NCBI GenBank assembly: GCA_030642845.1
Contig: DAOWMZ010000119.1
Span: forward strand, 1 to 6,272
DNA: 6,272 nt
Reading direction: 5' to 3'
DNA from: Candidatus Zixiibacteriota bacterium
Lineage (GTDB): Bacteria; Zixibacteria; MSB-5A5; GN15; FEB-12
Shown here: positions 1-6,190 of the stretch, piece after piece
Position numbering within the stretch: the stretch's first letter is position 1
Layout: every line of letters starts with the position of its first letter
Notes under the pieces: generated by a model
Seen by the model: the letters and a program-made list of their open reading frames with translations, nothing else
Told to the model about the DNA's origin: nothing
Databases searched by the model: none
Position numbers and translations under genes: made by a program

Positions 1-2
1 AT

Positions 3-245
3 TATAAAAATGGTCAAATGTCATCTCACAAAACCATTCAATATCTGGGAGAAGATAGAAAATCAAATATGAAATGGTATGACGAAAACGGCAGCAAAAT
101 TCGAGATGAAAATACATTCAATGGAAAGAAGCACGGTGTATGTACTACAAAATATGACTATGGCTATAAAGTTACTATAGAAACCTGCACTTATAATATG
201 GGTAAAGAAATTAATTGCACTGAAGTCCCGGTAAGTGGTCAGTGA
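3..245 (+). CDS. MORN-like / YwqK-family repeat protein, 3' end only
   Basis: This reading frame is open through the left edge of the window, so the ATG at 18 is probably internal. The codons before it (Y-K-N-G-Q) continue the repeat pattern. The visible 80 residues read as degenerate MORN_2 units: a YKNGQ turn, then a W-Y-x-E-N-G-x-K turn, then F-N-G-K-K-H-G. These Trp/Tyr, Asn-Gly and Lys-x-Gly positions are typical of proteins annotated as 'toxin-antitoxin system YwqK family antitoxin', a name that rarely implies a proven antitoxin role. The two cysteines near the end (in ETCTY and INCTE) could form a disulfide if the protein is exported; its N terminus is not visible, so export is inference. 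The stop lies 28 bases before the next gene on the same strand, with no terminator between, so the two are probably cotranscribed. The specific function is unknown. Confidence 0.7.
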   Translation, partial: YKNGQMSSHKTIQYLGEDRKSNMKWYDENGSKIRDENTFNGKKHGVCTTKYDYGYKVTIETCTYNMGKEINCTEVPVSGQ

Positions 246-273
246 TTATTAATATTTAAGAAAGGGATAAGTA

Positions 274-765
274 ATGTTTAAGAAAATCTGTTTATACTCG
301 GTAATTATGGTTCTATCAATCATGATTTTATCATCAACGATTATTGCAGAAGAAAGACCTGTTCAGGTTTCTCTGTTCAATCCGGTTCAAATTTTTCCGG
401 AAGGTGATGCTATTACCGGATTAAGGATAAATATTCTCTATGGCCGCAATACAACTGTTAAAGGTCTTGATATAGGGTTGGTTAACCATAACACATCCGG
501 AGTATCCAAAGGTTTGCAATATGGATTTGTTGGGATAGTTGATGCCGATTTTGTCGGTTGGCAGGATAATGCCGTGAATATTGTTAAAAAGAATTTTGAG
601 GGTTTTCAATCGGGTATTGTTAATTATGCCCATCATGCCAGTGGTGTTCAGTTTGGTTTTGTGAACTATGCTGTTTCAATGAAAGGATTGCAGATCGGAT
701 TGGTTAATATCATCAAGCAGGGTGGCGCTTTTCCAGTATTCCCGGTTATAAACTGGTCATTTTGA
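274..765 (+). CDS. LA_2272-type surface repeat-containing protein, secreted
   Basis: A complete 163-residue protein of unknown molecular function. Residues 1-25 form a Sec signal peptide: basic MFKK start, hydrophobic core, and probable cleavage after IIA at A25. There is no lipobox cysteine. The mature part is a run of 14-16-residue repeats, each opening with Gly at about positions 50, 64, 80, 95, 110, 124 and 138. The consensus is G-(L/F/V)-(Q/D)-x-G-(L/F/I)-V-N. The ending PVFPVINWSF resembles the C terminus of the 'LA_2272 family surface repeat-containing protein' group known from Leptospira and other diderms. A terminal Phe is also the usual last residue of outer-membrane beta proteins, so an outer-membrane or surface location is likely, though inferred. 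The ATG at 274 has an AAAGGG Shine-Dalgarno at 261-266, 7 nt away, which supports this start. The gene converges on mtaB, with 12 bases between their stops. Confidence 0.8.
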   Translation: MFKKICLYSVIMVLSIMILSSTIIAEERPVQVSLFNPVQIFPEGDAITGLRINILYGRNTTVKGLDIGLVNHNTSGVSKGLQYGFVGIVDADFVGWQDNAVNIVKKNFEGFQSGIVNYAHHASGVQFGFVNYAVSMKGLQIGLVNIIKQGGAFPVFPVINWSF

Positions 766-777
766 TTTAGAGAATAA

Positions 778-2079
778 TTATGAGATCATCTCACCAGTCA
801 GATAATCATCAAAAGCTTTTTCGATTTTGACTTTAACAACAGCTTTGCCGGTTTTAATTGAAGCCGGCAATTTTACTTTAAGATAATTATCAGATACAGC
901 AAAATGTGAACCATCCCTGTCAGGCTTATGTTCAGAAATCACCTCAAGCGTCTCCCCTACCTGCTTCTGCAAAAAGTTTCTCATTAACTTAGAAGAGACC
1001 CCGGAAAGTAATTTGTTTCGGTTTTTTATCTCTTCGGGCTTTATTTTACTTTCCATTTCAGCGGCTTTTGTACCATGTCTATCGGAATAACTAAAAACAT
1101 GCATATAGTCAACAACACCTGATTCGCATACCTGTCGGCTCATTTCAAAATCATCTTTAGTTTCTCCCGGAAAACCAACAATCAGATCAGCACCAATAAT
1201 TGTGTTAGGATCGACTTTCTTGATTGACTCTGCTCTTTTGATAAAAGTCTCCGCTTTATAAGGGCGGCGCATCAGGCGAAGAATTCTATCCGATCCGGAT
1301 TGTAAAGGAAGATGAAAATGACGGCAGATTCTGCCATCTGAATCAGCAAATAACCGCACCAGATCATCCCCGACAATTTGAGGTTCAATTGATGAAAGCC
1401 TGATTCTATATAAATCTGTCTCTTCAATAATCATCCTGCAGAGTCCGGCCAGGCTTTTGACTCCTTGAGTCTTATCTTTATAGTAACCCATGTTTACACC
1501 TGTCAGAACCAATTCATTATAACCAAAACTCGCAAGGCTGTTTATCTCATCAATAATTTCCCCTGCCGGACGATTTATTAACTTACCCCTTACAATTGTA
1601 ATAATACAGAAAGTACACTGCTGATTACAGCCATCGGAAATCTTGAGCCAGGCACGGTTGCGGTTATGAAAATCAGAAATTGCAGTAGAGCAATTTATGT
1701 CGGGTTCCTGATCAAAAAGCTCAGGCATTTTACCGGGAAGAATAGAAGCTATTTTGTCTTTTTCATCATTATAAATGAGAGCATCTACTCCCTCCATTGC
1801 AGCAAGCAGTTTGGGATCATGATCAACATAACAGCCAACTACAACAATTCTTCCATTGGGATTAAGACGATTGGCACGACGAACCAGATAACGGCAATCA
1901 GAATCGGCCCGATGCGTAACAGTGCAGGTATTGATTATAGTCAGATCAGCTTTTTCATCCTTAGAGGCACGCCTGAAACCATAGGGATACAACTCTGCCG
2001 CCATCTTTTCCGATTCATACTGATTGAGCCGACATCCGACAGTTTGAAACCTGAGTATCTTTTGGTTTTTCAAATTCAT
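778..2079 (-). CDS. mtaB: tRNA (t6A37) methylthiotransferase MtaB
   Basis: A radical-SAM methylthiotransferase of 433 residues, the normal length for the family. By family knowledge it adds a methylthio group to C2 of N6-threonylcarbamoyl-adenosine at position 37 of ANN-decoding tRNAs, using two 4Fe-4S clusters. The N-terminal UPF0004 domain carries the three auxiliary-cluster cysteines C16 (VGCRLNQYESE), C52 (INTCTVT) and C83 (VVGCY). The GCRLNQ form and TCTVT point to MtaB (YqeV) rather than MiaB or RimO. The radical-SAM CxxxCxxC motif is C151-C155-C158 (DGCNQQCTFC). The conserved HLPLQSGSD and IVGFPGET segments follow, and residues from about 374 to 433 form the TRAM RNA-binding domain. 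All expected cysteines are present. The ATG at 2079 gives the usual short lead-in to the first motif, but the only ribosome-binding sequence is a weak TAAG. The gene lies 124 bases downstream of rpsA, behind a terminator-like hairpin, so it may have its own promoter; none was convincing. Confidence 0.93.
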   Translation of the reverse strand: MNLKNQKILRFQTVGCRLNQYESEKMAAELYPYGFRRASKDEKADLTIINTCTVTHRADSDCRYLVRRANRLNPNGRIVVVGCYVDHDPKLLAAMEGVDALIYNDEKDKIASILPGKMPELFDQEPDINCSTAISDFHNRNRAWLKISDGCNQQCTFCIITIVRGKLINRPAGEIIDEINSLASFGYNELVLTGVNMGYYKDKTQGVKSLAGLCRMIIEETDLYRIRLSSIEPQIVGDDLVRLFADSDGRICRHFHLPLQSGSDRILRLMRRPYKAETFIKRAESIKKVDPNTIIGADLIVGFPGETKDDFEMSRQVCESGVVDYMHVFSYSDRHGTKAAEMESKIKPEEIKNRNKLLSGVSSKLMRNFLQKQVGETLEVISEHKPDRDGSHFAVSDNYLKVKLPASIKTGKAVVKVKIEKAFDDYLTGEMIS

Positions 2080-2138
2080 AACTACTTAATATAACGAATT
2101 GCAATGACAAAGTTATGGGATTTATTATTATTTTCCCC

Positions 2139-2177
2139 AAAACAAAACCGGCAATTAAATAAATAACCGCCGGTTTT
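2139..2177 (-). terminator. Probable rho-independent terminator after rpsA
   Basis: Perfect 9-bp inverted arms AAAACCGGC (2144-2152) and GCCGGTTTT (2169-2177) flank a 16-nt A/T-rich loop. Read on the minus strand, the hairpin begins 26 bases after the rpsA stop and ends in TTTTGTTTTG, an imperfect U-tract. The flanking A/T arms also give a T-run on the plus strand, so it could act both ways, but no plus-strand gene ends here. The large loop makes it weaker than a classic terminator. Partial read-through into mtaB is possible. Confidence 0.6.
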
Positions 2178-2203
2178 TATGAAGATACACAGATGTGTAT
2201 GTT

Positions 2204-4465
2204 TTATTCTGTTTTATCAGGTTCGCTACTGGAATCTTCTTCTTTTGATTCCTCTGTAGCAGCCTCGGGTTCTTCAACCTTAGCTTCTTCAGCTTCTGGC
2301 TGCTCAACAGTCTCGGGCTGCTCTTCAGCTTTCGGCGCTTCGGCTTTAGCTTCTTCAACCTCGGGCTGTTCAACAGTCTCGGGCTGCTCTTCAGCTTTCG
2401 GCTCTTCGGCTTTAGCTTCTTCAACCTCGGGCTGTTCAGCAGTCTCGGACTGTTCAGCAACCTCGGGTTGTTCTTCAGCTTTTGGCTCTTCGGCTTTAGC
2501 TTCTTCAGCTTGCTTTTTGAGATCTTCCGGCATAGCATCGGCCATGAGTTTTGCTTTTTCAATCGGATGCTTGGCCAGGAACTGATCCAGTTCATTGCTT
2601 TCCCGTTTTTTGTAATAAGCGGTAGCACTTAGAACTATTTTATGCTGGTTACGGTCAAACTCAATTACCTGCAGAGGAATTTCATCCCCTTCGTTAAAGA
2701 TACCGGTAGGATCAGACAGATCTTTACGGCCTAATTGTGCAGTGGGTACAAACCCTTCCACACCGCCTTCAAGATCGACAGTCGCACCACGATCCATAAC
2801 TCTGGTAATAGTACCGAGACATTCGGAACCTACTGCATATTTGCGTGAGATTTCCGGCCAGGGATCTTCGGAGAGTTGTTTATAGCCCAATGAGATGCGG
2901 CGATTTTCATGATCAATCCGCATAATTTTGACTTCAACCTTATCACCCTTTTTCATCACTTCCGATGGATGCTGGATGCGCTTTGTCCATGACATATCAG
3001 AGATATGTACCAGGCCGTCAATGCCTTCTTCCAATTCAACGAAAGCGCCAAAGGCGGTTAGGTTGCGAACCCGTCCGGTGACAACAGTACTTGAGGGATA
3101 TTTATCCTCAATAGTTGTCCACGGATCCGGTTCCATCTGTTTGATACCCAGCGATATTTTTTCATTCTCTTTATCAACCGAGAGAACAATCGCTTCGACC
3201 GAATCATTTACACTCATGATTTTCGAAGGATGCTTGATATGCTGAGTCCATGACATTTCAGATATATGAATTAAGCCTTCAATACCCTTTTCGAGTTCAA
3301 CAAAGGCACCGTAATCGGTAATCGAAACTACACGACCCTTGACCTTTTTACCCAGCGGGTATTTCTGCTCGATATTTTCCCATGGATACGGGGTCATCTG
3401 TTTCAGGCCGAGTGAAATACGAGAGGTCTTTTCATCGAAATCAAGAATTTTGACATCAATTTTTTCACCCAGATTGACCAGTTCACTGGGATGACGAATT
3501 CTTCCCCATGACATATCGGTAATATGCAGGAGACCATCGACACCACCAAGATCAATAAAGACACCAAAATCGGTGACATTCTTGACCACACCCTGGCGTA
3601 CCTGACCAACACTGATTTCGTTAAGCAACGCGGTTCGCATGACATCGCGTTCTTCTTCAAGAACTACTCGTCGAGAAATAACGATATTACGACGACTCTT
3701 GTTTATCTTGATAATCTTAACCGACATTTCCTGATTAATCAGAGCATCAAAATCCGGTACCTGACGCAATGCCACCTGTGAACCAGGAAGGAAAGCATCA
3801 ACGCCCATGATATCGACAACCAAACCGCCTTTAATACGACGACTGACTATACCGGTAATTGTCTCACCGCTGTCATGGGATTCACGGATTTTTTCCCAAA
3901 CGCGCATGAAATCAGCTTTCTGTTTGGACAGAATAAGCTGGCCGTTGGAATCTTCAATCTGCTCCAGGAATACTTCGATTTCATCTCCCATTTTAATATT
4001 TATGGGCTGAGAGAATTCACCCATTGAGATAACACCTTCAGATTTAAATCCGACATCGACAATTACATCATCACGAGTAACGCCAATAACGGTTCCCTGA
4101 ACAACTTCACCTTCTTTGATGTCCTTGATGGTGGCATCATACATGTCAACCATCGCCTGATACTCTTCGGCCTCATAAACGACACCGGCAACATCAGTAA
4201 TCTGTAATGCTTCGACCTTCGGTTCGGTTGTTGGTGCAGCAACGGGCATCGATGCCCGAACTTTTGCTTTTTCTGCCACTCTCTGGTGGCGGTTTGTCAA
4301 GACTCGTTCCCGTTTCTCCTTCTTAACCTCTACTTTTACTGTAGTGGTCTGTAAATCCCGCTTAGTGATTTTAGTCTTGACCTTTGTGGTTTTTTTTGCG
4401 GTTGTTGATTTACGTTTGGAGACTTTAGAACTTGGATTAAAGTTAGTTTTTTTGGCTTCTGCCAT
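2204..4465 (-). CDS. rpsA: 30S ribosomal protein S1 with basic N-terminal extension and repetitive acidic tail
   Basis: A six-domain ribosomal protein S1, the OB-fold RNA-binding protein that helps the 30S subunit bind and unfold mRNA. The S1 domains lie at about residues 118-183, 200-266, 287-355, 373-443, 459-530 and 545-615. Domains 3-5 carry the best signatures: FGVF-IDLGG then HITDMSW at 314, YGAFVELE then HISEMSW at 400, FGAFVELE then HISDMSW at 487. At 753 residues it is far longer than the roughly 550-residue E. coli protein. Residues 1-70 hold 24 Lys/Arg against 6 Asp/Glu and look disordered; residues 651-753 hold 41 acidic residues against 10 Lys, in a Pro/Glu/Ala repeat. There is no IspH/LytB fusion, which some S1 proteins have. 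The start follows AAGGAGG, but at 15 nt spacing; an in-frame ATT at 4471-4473 would be 9 nt from it. The gene has a 180-base upstream gap with a promoter-like sequence and a structured leader. The cmk-plsC-rpsA neighbourhood is common in bacteria. Confidence 0.96.
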   Translation of the reverse strand: MAEAKKTNFNPSSKVSKRKSTTAKKTTKVKTKITKRDLQTTTVKVEVKKEKRERVLTNRHQRVAEKAKVRASMPVAAPTTEPKVEALQITDVAGVVYEAEEYQAMVDMYDATIKDIKEGEVVQGTVIGVTRDDVIVDVGFKSEGVISMGEFSQPINIKMGDEIEVFLEQIEDSNGQLILSKQKADFMRVWEKIRESHDSGETITGIVSRRIKGGLVVDIMGVDAFLPGSQVALRQVPDFDALINQEMSVKIIKINKSRRNIVISRRVVLEEERDVMRTALLNEISVGQVRQGVVKNVTDFGVFIDLGGVDGLLHITDMSWGRIRHPSELVNLGEKIDVKILDFDEKTSRISLGLKQMTPYPWENIEQKYPLGKKVKGRVVSITDYGAFVELEKGIEGLIHISEMSWTQHIKHPSKIMSVNDSVEAIVLSVDKENEKISLGIKQMEPDPWTTIEDKYPSSTVVTGRVRNLTAFGAFVELEEGIDGLVHISDMSWTKRIQHPSEVMKKGDKVEVKIMRIDHENRRISLGYKQLSEDPWPEISRKYAVGSECLGTITRVMDRGATVDLEGGVEGFVPTAQLGRKDLSDPTGIFNEGDEIPLQVIEFDRNQHKIVLSATAYYKKRESNELDQFLAKHPIEKAKLMADAMPEDLKKQAEEAKAEEPKAEEQPEVAEQSETAEQPEVEEAKAEEPKAEEQPETVEQPEVEEAKAEAPKAEEQPETVEQPEAEEAKVEEPEAATEESKEEDSSSEPDKTE
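2270..2506 (-). repeat. 66-bp in-frame tandem repeat in the rpsA tail
   Basis: Within rpsA, a 22-residue unit starting EEAKAEEPKAEEQPE and ending VEQPEV recurs. The copies lie at residues 654-681 (2423-2506, a longer 28-residue version with six extra residues), 682-703 (2357-2422), 704-725 (2291-2356), and a partial copy from 726 (2290 down to about 2270). Copies two and three are nearly identical at the DNA level as well. For example, CGGCTTTAGC recurs at 2341 and 2407, exactly 66 bases apart. That near-identity in synonymous positions points to recent duplication by slippage or unequal recombination, always in multiples of three. Confidence 0.9.
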
Positions 4466-4480
4466 GTTAATATTGTAGAA

Positions 4481-4487
4481 CCTCCTT
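4481..4487 (-). promoter_or_regulatory. rpsA Shine-Dalgarno, unusually far from the ATG
   Basis: On the minus strand this reads AAGGAGG, a near-perfect anti-SD match. It ends 15 nt before the annotated ATG at 4465, beyond the usual 5-10 nt spacing. An in-frame ATT codon at 4471-4473 lies 9 nt from it. ATT is a known rare start codon in infC, so either a long spacer or an ATT start two codons upstream is possible. The site also sits 6 nt after the 3' arm of the leader helix. Confidence 0.65.
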
Positions 4488-4493
4488 ACAAAC

Positions 4494-4572
4494 TATCCGT
4501 CAGCTTTGGATTTTCCCTAAGGAAGACTGACAGACACCTCTGCCATAAAAGACATTATAACGCCTTAGGCAG
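4494..4572 (-). promoter_or_regulatory. Structured 5' leader of rpsA, candidate S1 autoregulatory element
   Basis: In the rpsA-sense RNA, UGUCUGUCAG (4527-4536) can pair with CUGACGGAUA (4494-4503) over 10 consecutive base pairs. Two of these are G-U wobbles, which form only in the minus-strand transcript. The enclosed loop holds a small UUCC/GGAA stem (4521-4524 with 4513-4516). It also holds CCUUAGG (4516-4522), fully complementary to CCUAAGG upstream (4563-4569), so a pseudoknot is possible. A competing stem pairs CUGCC (4568-4572) with GGCAG (4540-4544). E. coli S1 is known to repress its own mRNA through a structured leader; that this leader does the same is inference. Confidence 0.45.
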
Positions 4573-4578
4573 TTCACC

Positions 4579-4606
4579 TATATAATAGAATACAGGAGAA
4601 TATCAA
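4579..4606 (-). promoter_or_regulatory. Putative sigma-70-type promoter for rpsA
   Basis: On the minus strand TTGATA (4601-4606, five of six matches to TTGACA) is followed after 16 nt by TATATA (4579-4584). Transcription would start near 4572, giving a leader of roughly 107 nt that begins at the CUGCC/CCUAAGG element. A second perfect TATAAT -10 lies at 4554-4559 but lacks a recognisable -35 box. A start from it would remove the upstream pairing partner of the leader. The call rests on consensus matching only. Confidence 0.4.
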
Positions 4607-4645
4607 GGTCTTTCTTATCAAATTTGTCGGTTTTAATTATTATTA

Positions 4646-5260
4646 CTAAAGAGGAAGATTATCCTTGAGTTCTTTAATCTTCTCCAAAACAGTATTAGAA
4701 ATGGCCATATAACCTTCTTTATTTTCCCCGAATGACTTTACCCAGTTGGCCGACAACGGCTTACCAAAAGATATACACACTCTATTCTTACGAAACAGAC
4801 AGGATTTAAGGCGATTGCTGTTTATAATATAGGCAGGTACTATCGGGCATTCGGCCTGACGGGCAATCAGCCCAAGCCCAGGTTTGGCTTTTAATAATTT
4901 ATCTGTTTTGGAGCGGGTTCCTTCCGGAAACACGGTTAAACCGGATCCCTGTTTAATCACTTCGATAGCTATTTTGAGTGCTTGACGATCAATAGTTCCT
5001 CTTTTAACAGGTATGGAATTTATCCTTCTAAGAATACTTGCAAACAATCGGTTTTTAAATAATTCATATTTTGCAAAAAAATGTATTGGTCGGTTAACAC
5101 AACTACCCACAAATGGAGGATCATAATATGAAATATGATTCGGGGCTAAAATAAACCCTCCGGTTTTGGGTATATTTTCCCTGCCATATATTTTTAATCC
5201 GCCTAATATTTCTGCTATTGAGCGGGAAAAAAACCACACTATTGGATATATAATTTTCAT
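4646..5260 (-). CDS. plsC: 1-acyl-sn-glycerol-3-phosphate acyltransferase (PlsC)
   Basis: A membrane-associated acyltransferase that by family knowledge converts lysophosphatidic acid to phosphatidic acid. In the 204-residue form starting at the ATG at 5260, the catalytic NHxxxxD motif is NHISYYD (N41, H42, D47). The acceptor-binding FPEGTRS is at 111-117, motif II-like IPVKRG is at 83-88, and the CPIVPAY motif IV lies near 138-144. A short hydrophobic N-terminal segment (IIYPIVWFF) fits membrane association. Length is typical. A longer 212-residue form begins with TTG at 5284 and would overlap cmk by 20 bases. I prefer the ATG because it lies only 4 bases after the cmk stop, which suits translational coupling; neither start has a clear Shine-Dalgarno. 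Acyl-chain specificity cannot be read from the sequence. Confidence 0.92.
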   Translation of the reverse strand: MKIIYPIVWFFSRSIAEILGGLKIYGRENIPKTGGFILAPNHISYYDPPFVGSCVNRPIHFFAKYELFKNRLFASILRRINSIPVKRGTIDRQALKIAIEVIKQGSGLTVFPEGTRSKTDKLLKAKPGLGLIARQAECPIVPAYIINSNRLKSCLFRKNRVCISFGKPLSANWVKSFGENKEGYMAISNTVLEKIKELKDNLPL

Positions 5261-5264
5261 CAGA

Positions 5265-5963
5265 TTAAAACGTATCGATTGCAAGGCTAATTATTTTATC
5301 TACCTGATCTTCGATTGTAAGATTACTGGTGTCAATCATGATTGCATCAGAAGCAATTGTCAAAGGAGAATGCTCTCGGTTGGAATCATAATTATCCCGG
5401 CGTTGAATATCTTCCCGTATCTCCTGCATGCTGGTTGTTATTCCCATCTTAGTCAGATCAATAAGACGTCTTTGAGCTCTTTCTTCTATTGATGCTTTAA
5501 GGTAAATTTTCAAATCTGCATTGGTAAAAACAACAGTCGTAGTATCTCGTCCTTCAGCAATAATTGAACCCTTTTTCCCAAATTCTTTTTGCTTATTAAC
5601 CATCACTTCCCGAATTTTTTTATGAGCTGCAACTTCGGAAACCTGCCGGGTTACTTCGGGGGTGCGGATTTCAGTTGTGACATCATCGTCTCCGATATAA
5701 ACATGCTGAATATCATTTATATTTTCAAATCGGATAGACAACCCTTCCATAACTTTTGCAAGACGATCATCATCTGAAGGAGCGATATTATTTTTAATAG
5801 CATAGTAAGTTAAAGCGCGATACATAGCTCCGGTATCCAGATAAGTATAACCGAGCTGATCTGCAATTATTTTAGCTGTTGTCGATTTACCGGAACCAGC
5901 CGGACCATCAATAGCAATAATTTTCCCCTTAAGCTTAGAGAGATTATATTTAATATTCTTCAC
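5265..5963 (-). CDS. cmk: (d)CMP kinase
   Basis: A cytoplasmic nucleotide kinase that transfers phosphate from ATP to CMP or dCMP, feeding nucleic acid and CDP-lipid synthesis. The P-loop is GPAGSGKST at residues 20-28, followed by the conserved LDTGAMYRA at 42-50. The NMP-binding insert characteristic of bacterial CMP kinases includes IRTPEV (99-104). EGRD is at 137-140 and the lid-region RRDNYDSNREHSPL is at 188-201. At 232 residues it is the usual length. It reads GRDTTTVVF where family members more often have GRD-I-G-TVVF, a small deviation with no obvious loss of a catalytic residue. The start is GTG at 5963: an in-frame stop lies three codons upstream, there is no ATG before Met47, and there is no clear Shine-Dalgarno. 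It heads the cmk-plsC pair. Confidence 0.95.
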   Translation of the reverse strand: MKNIKYNLSKLKGKIIAIDGPAGSGKSTTAKIIADQLGYTYLDTGAMYRALTYYAIKNNIAPSDDDRLAKVMEGLSIRFENINDIQHVYIGDDDVTTEIRTPEVTRQVSEVAAHKKIREVMVNKQKEFGKKGSIIAEGRDTTTVVFTNADLKIYLKASIEERAQRRLIDLTKMGITTSMQEIREDIQRRDNYDSNREHSPLTIASDAIMIDTSNLTIEDQVDKIISLAIDTF

Positions 5964-6008
5964 GGAATAATTTTAAGAGAAATTAATCAAAAATGCAAAT
6001 CATTATTT

Positions 6009-6038
6009 ATTTTATGTTAGAGAAAAGAAGGGTAGCAA
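6009..6038 (-). promoter_or_regulatory. Possible promoter for cmk-plsC
   Basis: On the minus strand TTGCTA (6033-6038) and TAAAAT (6009-6014) are separated by 18 nt, about 46-75 bases upstream of the cmk GTG. The matches are four and five of six to the sigma-70 consensus. The terminator upstream implies that cmk needs its own promoter. In this A/T-rich stretch chance matches are likely. Confidence 0.3.
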
Positions 6039-6066
6039 GAAGGGCTTGTTGGTAAACCTCGTGCCT

Positions 6067-6118
6067 GGCAGATGTCTACATCTGCCGGAATATAAGGCAT
6101 ATGTGGACATCTTCCGCC
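6067..6118 (+). repeat. Pair of REP-like intergenic palindromic repeats
   Basis: GGCAGATGT (6067-6075) and ACATCTGCC (6078-6086) form a perfect 9-bp inverted repeat around a 2-nt centre. A second, degenerate copy starts at 6096 with GGCATATGTGGACATCT and ends CCGCC at 6118, sharing ATGTnnACATCT with the first. Two close palindromic copies in one intergenic gap resemble REP/BIME-type extragenic repeats, which are often spread by RAYT transposases. No transposase is visible here, and strand is arbitrary because the unit is symmetric. Bases 5964-6066 hold nothing else beyond the possible cmk promoter. Confidence 0.55.
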
Positions 6119-6130
6119 CACAACATAACT

Positions 6131-6156
6131 AAAAAAGGGCGGTAAGAATACCGCCC
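6131..6156 (-). terminator. Strong rho-independent terminator
   Basis: On the minus strand GGGCGGTA and TACCGCCC form a perfect 8-bp G+C-rich stem with a TTCT loop, followed at once by six T residues (6131-6136). It lies 34 bases after the stop of the partial gene entering from the right. The plus strand has an A-run before the stem and no T-run after it, so termination is directional. Confidence 0.9.
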
Positions 6157-6190
6157 GCTATACTATTTATCTTAACAAATGTCAATATGG

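Noticed and set aside
778..794. Palindrome TGAGATCATCTCA at the end of mtaB as a terminator for the convergent genes
   Set aside because: The 6-bp arms around one base are perfect, but no T-run follows on either strand, and it overlaps the last mtaB codons. A chance palindrome is as likely.
1666..2094. A 142-residue plus-strand open frame
   Set aside because: It lies antisense to the conserved N-terminal half of mtaB and shows no recognisable domain.
2193..2585. A 130-residue plus-strand open frame rich in Ser, Ala and Cys
   Set aside because: It is the antisense of the Glu/Ala/Pro repeat in the rpsA tail. The absence of stops and the repetitiveness follow from the sense-strand repeat, and there is no independent start signal.
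2155..2628. A 157-residue minus-strand frame of Lys/Leu/Ser/Pro repeats
   Set aside because: It is a frame-shifted reading of the same rpsA tail repeat; the correct frame continues six clean S1 domains.
5261..5284. plsC start at TTG 5284, overlapping cmk by 20 bases
   Set aside because: It has no Shine-Dalgarno, whereas an ATG four bases after the cmk stop gives a normal-length protein. The TTG start remains possible.
6060..6130. CRISPR array or insertion-sequence end
   Set aside because: There are only two imperfect palindromic copies with about 9 bases between them, no spacers of uniform length, no cas gene, no transposase and no target-site duplication.
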